The notes beneath the pieces are model-generated. The model ran no database searches, had not been told where the DNA came from, and was given only the letters and a program-made list of their open reading frames with translations. 12,323 nt of DNA, from assembly GCA_003529305.1 (NCBI GenBank), contig DPWC01000041.1, forward strand, positions 1 through 12,323, given 5' to 3'. The number at the start of each line of letters is the position of its first letter. Positions within the stretch are counted from its first letter, which is position 1. Positions 6,240-12,323 of this stretch are shown here, piece by piece. Source of the DNA: Actinomycetota bacterium (GTDB lineage: Bacteria > Actinomycetota > Actinomycetes > UBA12327). A program made the position numbers and the translations under genes.

Positions 6240-6845
6240 ATGGCCGGAACCCGGACCGCACAGGTCCTGGAGTTCGCCATTCTCGGGCTGCTGCACGACT
6301 CGCCGCTGCACGGTTACGAACTTCGCAAGCGTCTTGCTCAGTCCCTCGGCACCTTCCGAGCCTTCTCCTATGGCTCCCTCTACCCCGCACTGCGACAGAT
6401 GACGAACGCAGGACTCATCACCGCTGATGCCGAAAGCGCATCGGGACGACGATCCAAGATCGTCTATCGACTCACCGCCGAAGGCAAAGAGCGCTTTCAG
6501 GAACTGACCAGTCAGTCAGGCCCGGCCGCTTGGGAAGACGAGACCTTCGGTGTGCATCTGGCCTTCTTTGCCCGAACAGCGCGCGAGGACCGGCTGCGCA
6601 TTCTGGAAGGACGCCGCAGCCGACTGGAAGAACGGCTCGACATCCTGCGCGGTTCTCTGCGACAGGCCGGGGAACGCATGGACGGTTACACGCTGGCGCT
6701 TCAGGAGCACGGCATGGAATCGGTTGAGCGTGAAGTGCGATGGCTCAACGAGCTCATCGCCACTGAGCGAGACGGTGCCCCCTCACCATCTCGCAGCACT
6801 GCTTCGCAGGACGCCCCTGCGAAGAAGACGAGAAACAAGGAGTAA
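6240..6845 (+). CDS. PadR family transcriptional regulator
   Basis: This 201-residue protein has a PadR winged-helix domain (about 8-90). Signature stretches are LEFAILGLLHDSPLHGYELRK (10-30), FSYGSLYPALRQMTNAGLI (42-60) and the wing ending in YRLTAEGKERF. A helical, charged C-terminal region follows (about 105-175) and probably mediates dimerisation. The tail is Lys/Arg-rich (AKKTRNKE). GGGAGAG lies 4-5 nt before the ATG at 6240, which is preferred over a TTG three bases earlier. The gene is 6 nt upstream of ino1, so they are probably cotranscribed. Autoregulation through the palindrome at 6145-6165 is likely; the ligand is unknown. From memory, a padR gene also sits next to the inositol phosphate synthase gene in mycobacteria and streptomycetes. 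Confidence 0.93.
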   Translation: MAGTRTAQVLEFAILGLLHDSPLHGYELRKRLAQSLGTFRAFSYGSLYPALRQMTNAGLITADAESASGRRSKIVYRLTAEGKERFQELTSQSGPAAWEDETFGVHLAFFARTAREDRLRILEGRRSRLEERLDILRGSLRQAGERMDGYTLALQEHGMESVEREVRWLNELIATERDGAPSPSRSTASQDAPAKKTRNKE

Positions 6846-6851
6846 GGGGCC

Positions 6852-7931
6852 ATGGGCTCTGTTCGTGTAGCGATTGTTGGCGTTGGCAACTGCGCCACAT
6901 CATTGGTGCAGGGTGTCGAGTACTACAAAGACGCCGATCCCACTCAGGCAGTTCCCGGACTGATGCATGTGCAGTTCGGTGAGTACCACATTCGGGATGT
7001 CGAGTTTGTGGCCGCCTTCGATGTGGACTCCAAGAAGGTCGGCCTTGATATCGCTGACGCGATTGGTGCGAGCCAGAACAACACCATCAAGATCTGCGAT
7101 GTGCCTCCCACGGGAGTGCGGGTCCAGCGTGGCCACACTCTGGATGGACTGGGCAAGTACTACCGCGAGATGGTCGTGGAGTCCGACGAAGAACCCGTAG
7201 ACATCGTGGCCGCCCTGAAGGCTGCGAAGGCCGATGTACTCGTGTGCTACCTGCCGGTGGGATCCGAGGAAGCCGCCAAGTACTACGCGCAGTGTGCGAT
7301 CGACGCGGGCGTCGCGTTCGTCAATGCACTGCCGGTCTTCATCGCTGGTACCAAAGAGTGGGCAGACAAGTTCACCGCCGCTGGTGTCCCCATCGTCGGT
7401 GATGACATCAAGTCCCAGGTCGGTGCCACCATCACACACCGCGTTCTGGCCAAGCTCTTCGAAGACCGCGGTGTGACAGTGGATCGCACCTACCAGCTCA
7501 ATGTGGGCGGCAACATGGACTTCATGAACATGTTGGAGCGTGAGCGACTGGAGTCGAAGAAGATCTCGAAGACGCAGTCCGTCACCTCGCAATTGCGCGA
7601 GCCGATTGCCGATCGCAATGTCCACATCGGACCGTCGGACTATGTGGCCTGGCTGGACGACCGCAAGTGGGCCTTCGTGCGACTGGAAGGTCGGGCTTTC
7701 GGTGATGTCCCGCTGAGCTTGGAATACAAGCTTGAAGTCTGGGATTCACCGAACTCAGCCGGGATCATCATTGACGCGATTCGCGCCGCCAAGATCGCCC
7801 TTGATCGGGGGATTGGTGGCCCGATCTTGTCGGCGTCGTCGTACTTCATGAAGAGCCCGCCCGAGCAGTACCCAGACGATGTCTGCCGCGACCGCGTGGA
7901 GCAGTTCATCGCCGGCACCATCGAGCGTTAA
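6852..7931 (+). CDS. ino1: Inositol-3-phosphate synthase (NAD-dependent)
   Basis: This 359-residue cytoplasmic enzyme isomerises glucose-6-phosphate to 1L-myo-inositol-1-phosphate (also named inositol-3-phosphate). The product feeds phosphatidylinositol and, in many actinobacteria, mycothiol. An N-terminal Rossmann motif VAIVGVGNCA (6-15) binds NAD. GDDIKSQVGAT (183-193), NVGGNMDFMNM (217-227) and the DSPNSAG segment (298-304) are typical of the short actinobacterial and archaeal form. The length matches mycobacterial homologues. AAGGAG at 6837-6842, overlapping the end of padR, serves as the ribosome binding site, and the gap to padR is only 6 nt. The gene appears intact. Confidence 0.96.
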   Translation: MGSVRVAIVGVGNCATSLVQGVEYYKDADPTQAVPGLMHVQFGEYHIRDVEFVAAFDVDSKKVGLDIADAIGASQNNTIKICDVPPTGVRVQRGHTLDGLGKYYREMVVESDEEPVDIVAALKAAKADVLVCYLPVGSEEAAKYYAQCAIDAGVAFVNALPVFIAGTKEWADKFTAAGVPIVGDDIKSQVGATITHRVLAKLFEDRGVTVDRTYQLNVGGNMDFMNMLERERLESKKISKTQSVTSQLREPIADRNVHIGPSDYVAWLDDRKWAFVRLEGRAFGDVPLSLEYKLEVWDSPNSAGIIIDAIRAAKIALDRGIGGPILSASSYFMKSPPEQYPDDVCRDRVEQFIAGTIER

Positions 7932-7942
7932 CGCAACCACGC

Positions 7943-9295
7943 GTGGGACCACTGCGCGACCTCGCTGCGGTCTTCGGCAGCCGAGGCTTTCGCAGGCTGC
8001 TCTCGGTTCGAGTCACGGGACAGTTTGCTGACGGTCTCTTTCAAACTGCGCTGGCCTCGTATGTGCTGTTCAGCCCAGAGCGACAAGCCGATGCTCGTTC
8101 GATTGCTGGCGCCTTTGCGGTGCTGCTCCTGCCCTACTGCGTGTTGGGTCCATTCATGGGCGTGTTCATCGATCGGTGGAGGCGCCGACAAATCCTGCTC
8201 GTCGCCAATATCTTTCGCGCGGTCTTGACCTGCGTCATCGCGCTCATCGCGGCCAGTAGTGCGCCCGAATACGCCCTGCTCGTCGTCGGCGTCATCACGA
8301 TCAGTGCCAATCGCCTGATCCTGGCCGCCCTTGGGGCAGCCATCCCTCGCGTGGTGCCACTGGAGCGCGTCGTCACGGCCAACGCCGTCGCGCCCACACT
8401 GGGGACACTGGCCACGGTCACGGGTGCCAGCGCAGGCGTGGGACTTCGATTCCTCTTAGGTGGTGCTGGCGACACCAACGATTCGGTGTTGATCGCGGCA
8501 GCAGCGGTCGTCTATGTCATCGCCGGTGCCCTCGCCTTGCGGCTTGCCGTCGATGCACTGGGGCCGGAGGCTCGCTTGGAACTTCCCCCCACACTTCAGG
8601 CGGTCACCGCTGTCACTCGTGAACTGTCACAAGGGGTGCGCGCCGTCCTGTCGCATCGCGGTGCGCGGGAATCCTTTGCGGTCACTGGCGCCCAGCGATT
8701 TGCCTTCGGGGTGGCAACAGTGGCGACGGTGCTTTTGGTGCGCAATACCTTCGCCTCACCCGCTGAGCCCGATGCAGGCCTAGCGAATCTGGCCCGCGTT
8801 GTCCTTGTTGTCGGCATTGGCTTGCTCATTGGTGCGGTTGCGACACCGTCTCTCGCGCGCGCCGTGGGCACCCTGCGCACTCTGGTCATCGCGATGGTCC
8901 TCGGTGCAACAGCAGAGGTCATTCGCGTCGTAGCAACAGCACAAGGACTAGGGCTCACCATCGTCTTGCTTAGTGTCTTGCTGTTGGGCATGACTGCGCA
9001 GATGACCAAGGTCAGTGTGGACTCCACTTTGCAGCGTGAACTCGATGACAGTTTCCGTGGCCGAACATTCAGCCTCTACGACCTCGTCTTCAACGCCGCA
9101 TTCGTTGCTGCAGCAGCTATCGGCGCCTTCAGCATTCCCAGCGATGGCAATGCACCGGTTGTCGAGGCGGTGCTTGCTGTGCTCTACGCGGTCGTGGCGA
9201 TCGCCCTAGCGCGGGCTATCCGGTCCGCGCCGCCCACCAGGCCCGAAGAGCCTCTTCAGCCAGTTGTGGACCCAGCGGTCCACGATCCAATCTGA
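7943..9295 (+). CDS. Major facilitator superfamily transporter
   Basis: This 450-residue integral membrane protein has about 12 predicted hydrophobic helices. The loop GPFMGVFIDRWRRR (69-82) resembles MFS motif A between helices 2 and 3. The start region FRRLLSVRVTGQFADGLFQTALASYVLF (16-43) is typical of the MFS_3-like permease group. The substrate cannot be read from the sequence. The GTG at 7943, 11 nt after the ino1 stop, begins at the usual position for the family, but no good ribosome binding site precedes it, so expression probably relies on the padR-ino1 transcript. Its last 80 bp overlap the convergent CCA-enzyme gene, leaving no room for a terminator between them. An efflux role is only a guess. 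Confidence 0.88.
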   Translation: MGPLRDLAAVFGSRGFRRLLSVRVTGQFADGLFQTALASYVLFSPERQADARSIAGAFAVLLLPYCVLGPFMGVFIDRWRRRQILLVANIFRAVLTCVIALIAASSAPEYALLVVGVITISANRLILAALGAAIPRVVPLERVVTANAVAPTLGTLATVTGASAGVGLRFLLGGAGDTNDSVLIAAAAVVYVIAGALALRLAVDALGPEARLELPPTLQAVTAVTRELSQGVRAVLSHRGARESFAVTGAQRFAFGVATVATVLLVRNTFASPAEPDAGLANLARVVLVVGIGLLIGAVATPSLARAVGTLRTLVIAMVLGATAEVIRVVATAQGLGLTIVLLSVLLLGMTAQMTKVSVDSTLQRELDDSFRGRTFSLYDLVFNAAFVAAAAIGAFSIPSDGNAPVVEAVLAVLYAVVAIALARAIRSAPPTRPEEPLQPVVDPAVHDPI

Positions 9296-10643
9296 GATCC
9301 AGCAAGAACCGATACGCCTCGCCAACAGCAGGACCTGGCTGCAGGCCCAAGATGTCCATGATCTGCTGACCATCGAGGTCCGGCCGCATGGCATCGAGCT
9401 GTTCCTGCGCAGACAACTGGGCGATGCGCAGTTCCAATTGGTCGTAGGTGCGGGCCAGATTCTGCGCCTTCCGCGTATTTCGTGTGGTGCAGTCCGCTCG
9501 GGTCAGCTTGTGCAGCCTTACCAACAACGGTCCTGCATCGCGGGCGTATCGCCGCACCGCGGAGTCCGTCCATTCCCCTGAACCGTATCCATGAAATCTC
9601 AGGTGCAATTCGACCAGAGTGCTGACCTCATCGATCTGTTCATTGCTGAAACGAAGGGCTTTCATGCGTTTGCGCGTCATCTTGGCGCCAACAACTTCAT
9701 GGTGATGAAAAGTGACTCGATGAGGACCATCGAATCGACGCGTGCGTGGCTTGCCAATGTCATGAAGCAACGCTGCTAGGCGTAAAACGAGGTCCGGGCC
9801 AGATGCTGGATCGTGCGAGCGTTCCAGATCAATGGCCTGCTCGAGCACCATCAGGGTGTGCTCGTAGACATCTTTGTGCCGATTGTGCTCATCGGCGGTC
9901 TCTTTCATGGCCACCAATTCAGGAAGCACTAGTGCCGCCAATCCGGTGTCGCACAAGAGTTCCAGCCCGATGCGCGGCTGAGCTCCCAGAAGCAACTTGA
10001 TCAATTCATCCCGCACTCGTTCAGCCGAGACGATCTCCAAGCGCTCCGCCATCGCGGCCATCGCAACAACTACTGGCTCATCTACCTGAAAACCCAGTTG
10101 CGATGCGAAGCGGGCCGCTCGAAGCATCCGCAGTGGGTCGTCGTCAAATGACTCTTCGGGCGCCGCGGGCGTCTTCAAGACGCCACGACGAATGTGCTCG
10201 CTTCCTTCAAAGGGGTCGATCAGCACGCCATCAGGCAGGGTTACTGCCATCGCATTGACCGTGAAATCTCGGCGACGCAGATCGCCTTCCAAGGTGTCGC
10301 CGAACTGCACTGATGGCTTGCGGGACTCTGGGTCGTAATCCTCACTGCGGTAGGTGGTGATCTCGACAGTGACATCGTTGATGCGAGCGGCAATGGTTCC
10401 GAATTCCCGACCGACATCCCACACGGCCTCGGCCAGTGGCGAGACCAAAACCGTGATGTCATCGGGGCGCGCGTTCGTGGTGAAGTCCACATCGTGGACC
10501 ACACGACCCAGTACGGCGTCGCGTACGCAACCGCCCACCATGGCCAATTCAAAGCCAGCATCGGCAAATCGCTGGCCCAGTTGGCGGGCAACGGGATGCT
10601 GCGTCAAGTCTCCAAGCGCAGAGGGTGACGAGGGAGCGCTCAC
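9216..10643 (-). CDS. CCA-adding tRNA nucleotidyltransferase with HD domain
   Basis: This 475-residue protein is of the actinobacterial CCA-adding type (class II nucleotidyltransferase) and adds or repairs the 3' CCA of tRNAs. Visible motifs are MVGGCVRDAVLG (35-46) and DVDF (51-54), the metal-binding carboxylates of the head domain. RRDFTVNAMA (124-133) and RMLRAARFASQLGF (172-185) follow, then the ERVRDEL segment (208-214). A C-terminal HD domain has HDIGK (294-298) and HHHEVVGA (313-320); HD domains in this family are linked to phosphohydrolase activity. The GTG at 10643 has no clear ribosome binding site, but TAGGGT ends 6 nt upstream, so a leaderless mRNA is likely. The gene is divergent from murJ and overlaps the transporter gene tail to tail. 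Confidence 0.94.
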   Translation of the reverse strand: MSAPSSPSALGDLTQHPVARQLGQRFADAGFELAMVGGCVRDAVLGRVVHDVDFTTNARPDDITVLVSPLAEAVWDVGREFGTIAARINDVTVEITTYRSEDYDPESRKPSVQFGDTLEGDLRRRDFTVNAMAVTLPDGVLIDPFEGSEHIRRGVLKTPAAPEESFDDDPLRMLRAARFASQLGFQVDEPVVVAMAAMAERLEIVSAERVRDELIKLLLGAQPRIGLELLCDTGLAALVLPELVAMKETADEHNRHKDVYEHTLMVLEQAIDLERSHDPASGPDLVLRLAALLHDIGKPRTRRFDGPHRVTFHHHEVVGAKMTRKRMKALRFSNEQIDEVSTLVELHLRFHGYGSGEWTDSAVRRYARDAGPLLVRLHKLTRADCTTRNTRKAQNLARTYDQLELRIAQLSAQEQLDAMRPDLDGQQIMDILGLQPGPAVGEAYRFLLDLRLDRGPLGPQLAEEALRAWWAARTG

Positions 10644-10649
10644 CCGCCC

Positions 10650-10655
10650 ACCCTA
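10650..10655 (-). promoter_or_regulatory. Putative -10 element for leaderless CCA-enzyme gene
   Basis: The minus strand reads TAGGGT, then 6 nt, then the GTG at 10643. The identical hexamer faces the other way before murJ. No -35 element is convincing. Confidence 0.55.
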
Positions 10656-10705
10656 GGCACGGTGTGGGCAAGCCCGTCGCTGCTCCCACGCGGGGCACGC
10701 GCCCC

Positions 10706-10711
10706 TAGGGT
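10706..10711 (+). promoter_or_regulatory. Putative -10 element for leaderless murJ
   Basis: The plus strand reads TAGGGT, then 7 nt (CAAGCCC), then ATG at 10719. There is no purine-rich ribosome binding site in the 7 nt, so initiation on a leaderless transcript is the simplest reading. Confidence 0.55.
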
Positions 10712-10718
10712 CAAGCCC

Positions 10719-12323
10719 ATGGCCGAGCGTGCCGCAGCAGTACCCCCAGACGACGCCCTTGTGAGCTCGTCAGTCTCGATGGCCGCTGGAACAGTGGCCT
10801 CGAGGATCACCGGCATGGTGCGCGACATCGTGCTGGTAGCCGCCATCGGGTTCGGGGTCTTCGGTGACACCTACACCATCGCCAACACTCTGCCCAACAT
10901 CGTGTACATCCTCATCGCGGGCGGTGCGCTCAATGCGGTGTTCATTCCTCAGTTAGTTCGGCGCATGACCGAGGACACCGACGATGGTGCTGGGTTTGCT
11001 GATCGCCTGATCACGCTGGTCATTGTCTTGCTCATTGCAGTCGCTGCAGTGGCAGTACTTGTCGCACCCGCCATCATCGCGCTCTACGGACCTTCCACAT
11101 GGACCGCAGCAGACAGCGGCAATGCTGTTCTGTTCGCCCGCTTCTGTCTGCCTCAAGTGATCTTCTACGGAATGTTCGCCGTGTTCTCACAGGTCCTCAA
11201 TGCTCGCGGCTCGTTTATTGCCCCGATGTACGCCCCCATCGCGAGCAACATCGTGGTCATCGCCAGTGCGGTGGGTTTTCTGGCAGTCGCGGGGACCCGT
11301 GATCCCCAAAGTGCCACCGTGCCCACCTCGGCCATCGTCCTGCTCGGCCTGGGCACCACTCTGGGAATCGCGGTTCAGGCTCTGGTTCTGCTGCCGGTCA
11401 TGGCTCGCGCGGGCTACCGCTGGCGGCCCCGCACCAGTTTCCGCGGATATGGCCTGCGCCGATCCGGTGGCTTAGCTGGCTGGACCTTCCTGTTCGTGCT
11501 CACCAATCAGCTGGCACTCATCGTGGTCACCAGACTGGCCGCCGCCGCCAATGTGGTGGCTTCGCAGGATCCAGGTCTGCAATCCGTGGGTTACACCTCG
11601 TATACGCGTGCCTATCTGCTTTTTGTCCTTCCGCATTCGGTGATCACCGTCTCGATTGTCACCTTCCTGCTGCCTCGCATGAGTCGCGCAGCATCCGACG
11701 GCGATGATGCAGCTGTCTCACGCGATGTTGGCCAAGGCGCACTTCTGGCCGGATCAGTGCTTCTTCCTATGGCAGTGGTGCTCTTCGTCACCGGACCGCG
11801 AGTTGCCGAATTGCTCTTCGGCTACGGCGCCGCAACTTCTGCCCAAGCGGCCTTAGTGGGCACCGTGCTGCAGGCCTTCCTCGTGGGCCTCCTGCCATTC
11901 ACCGTCTTCTATGTCGTGCTGCGCGGCTTCTACGCCTACGAAGACACCCGGACTCCAGCACTGGTGAATCTGGTGATGACCGCTGGTTATGTCGTCATCG
12001 CACTCGCGTTGTACGCCGCAGTTCCCGCGCAATGGAAGGTGCCCGCATTGGCCTTGGCCTACGGCCTGAGTTACGCCATGGGAACCCCCGTGGCGTGGCG
12101 GTTGCTGTCGCGACGAACCCATGGGCTGCCGTCCGCCCGGGTGGCGCAGGGCTTCGCCCGGATGACTCTGGCCTGTGTGGGATGTGCCTTGGCTGCTGTC
12201 GTCGTGGTTGTCGGTCTGGGCCCCGTTCTGGGACAAAGTCGCGCTGCTGATGCTGTCGTCGTGCTGTTCGCCGCACTGCTTGGCAGTGGTGCGTACTTCC
12301 TCATTGCCCGCCGCCTGCATATT
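10719..12323 (+). CDS. murJ: Lipid II flippase MurJ (MviN family), 3' end cut by window edge
   Basis: An open frame runs from ATG 10719 to the last base (535 codons) with no stop, so the gene continues outside the window. It encodes a polytopic membrane protein of the MviN/MurJ family of the MOP superfamily, which flips lipid II to the outer face for wall synthesis. The N-terminal region has SRITGMVRDIVLVAAIG and then the conserved segment ANTLPNIVYILIAGGALNAV with FIPQLVRRM after it. Further family marks are FARFCLPQVIFYGMFAVFSQVLNARG, SYTRAYLLFVLPHSVITVSI (split over two helices) and VVLRGFYAYEDTRTP, near residue 400. More than 12 hydrophobic segments are visible. Whether a mycobacterial-type C-terminal pseudokinase domain follows cannot be seen. 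The start lacks a ribosome binding site but follows a TAGGGT box. Confidence 0.93.
   Translation, partial: MAERAAAVPPDDALVSSSVSMAAGTVASRITGMVRDIVLVAAIGFGVFGDTYTIANTLPNIVYILIAGGALNAVFIPQLVRRMTEDTDDGAGFADRLITLVIVLLIAVAAVAVLVAPAIIALYGPSTWTAADSGNAVLFARFCLPQVIFYGMFAVFSQVLNARGSFIAPMYAPIASNIVVIASAVGFLAVAGTRDPQSATVPTSAIVLLGLGTTLGIAVQALVLLPVMARAGYRWRPRTSFRGYGLRRSGGLAGWTFLFVLTNQLALIVVTRLAAAANVVASQDPGLQSVGYTSYTRAYLLFVLPHSVITVSIVTFLLPRMSRAASDGDDAAVSRDVGQGALLAGSVLLPMAVVLFVTGPRVAELLFGYGAATSAQAALVGTVLQAFLVGLLPFTVFYVVLRGFYAYEDTRTPALVNLVMTAGYVVIALALYAAVPAQWKVPALALAYGLSYAMGTPVAWRLLSRRTHGLPSARVAQGFARMTLACVGCALAAVVVVVGLGPVLGQSRAADAVVVLFAALLGSGAYFLIARRLHI

Noticed and set aside
6083..6280. 66-residue N-terminal extension of the DUF5318 protein
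   Set aside because: It would run through the palindrome and into padR, and DUF5318 similarity begins at the GTG at 6082.
1..12323. Mobile elements, CRISPR arrays, toxin-antitoxin or defence genes
   Set aside because: No transposase, integrase, terminal inverted repeats or regularly spaced repeats were seen; composition is even and all genes are conserved core functions.

Overview
The window is chromosomal DNA of a high-G+C Gram-positive bacterium (Actinomycetota). The gene set and order point there: PadR regulator, actinobacterial-type inositol-3-phosphate synthase, DUF5318 protein, class A penicillin-binding protein, CCA-adding enzyme, MurJ, and pheA beside serS. From memory, related groupings lie near the replication origin in Mycobacterium and Streptomyces, so an origin-proximal location is likely but inferred. 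I cannot name the genus. No mobile element, CRISPR array, phage gene or clear pseudogene was seen.

Layout. (1) Positions 1-1497, minus strand: DUF4446 membrane protein, pheA (prephenate dehydratase) and the first 11 codons of serS (seryl-tRNA synthetase), which runs off the left edge. (2) Positions 1498-1771: a non-coding gap with a good minus-strand terminator and several inverted repeats, some mutually exclusive. (3) Positions 1772-6082, minus strand: four overlapping genes, DUF5318, a bifunctional class A PBP, a GlcD-type FAD-linked oxidase and a membrane-anchored peptidoglycan-binding protein. (4) Positions 6083-6239: a divergent control region with a 21-bp palindrome that looks like a PadR operator. 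(5) Positions 6240-9295, plus strand: padR, ino1 and an MFS transporter, tightly packed. (6) Positions 9216-10643, minus strand: the CCA-adding enzyme, whose 3' end overlaps the transporter gene by 80 bp tail to tail. (7) Position 10719 to the right edge, plus strand: murJ, cut by the window end.

How the genes fit together. The PBP (glycan polymerisation and cross-linking), the peptidoglycan-binding protein and MurJ (lipid II flippase) all serve the cell wall. Ino1 supplies inositol phosphate for phosphatidylinositol and, in many actinobacteria, mycothiol. pheA, serS and the CCA enzyme are housekeeping genes for phenylalanine synthesis and translation.

The most interesting regulatory pattern is leaderless transcription. 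Four genes (serS, the DUF5318 gene, the CCA gene and murJ) have a TANNNT -10 element ending 6-7 nt before the start codon and no convincing ribosome binding site. Internal operon genes instead use strong ribosome binding sites or stop-start overlaps. The most speculative signal is the structured gap before DUF4446-pheA-serS, where a candidate antiterminator pairing shares an arm with the terminator. I found no clearly new multi-gene system; the region is mainly conserved core genome.
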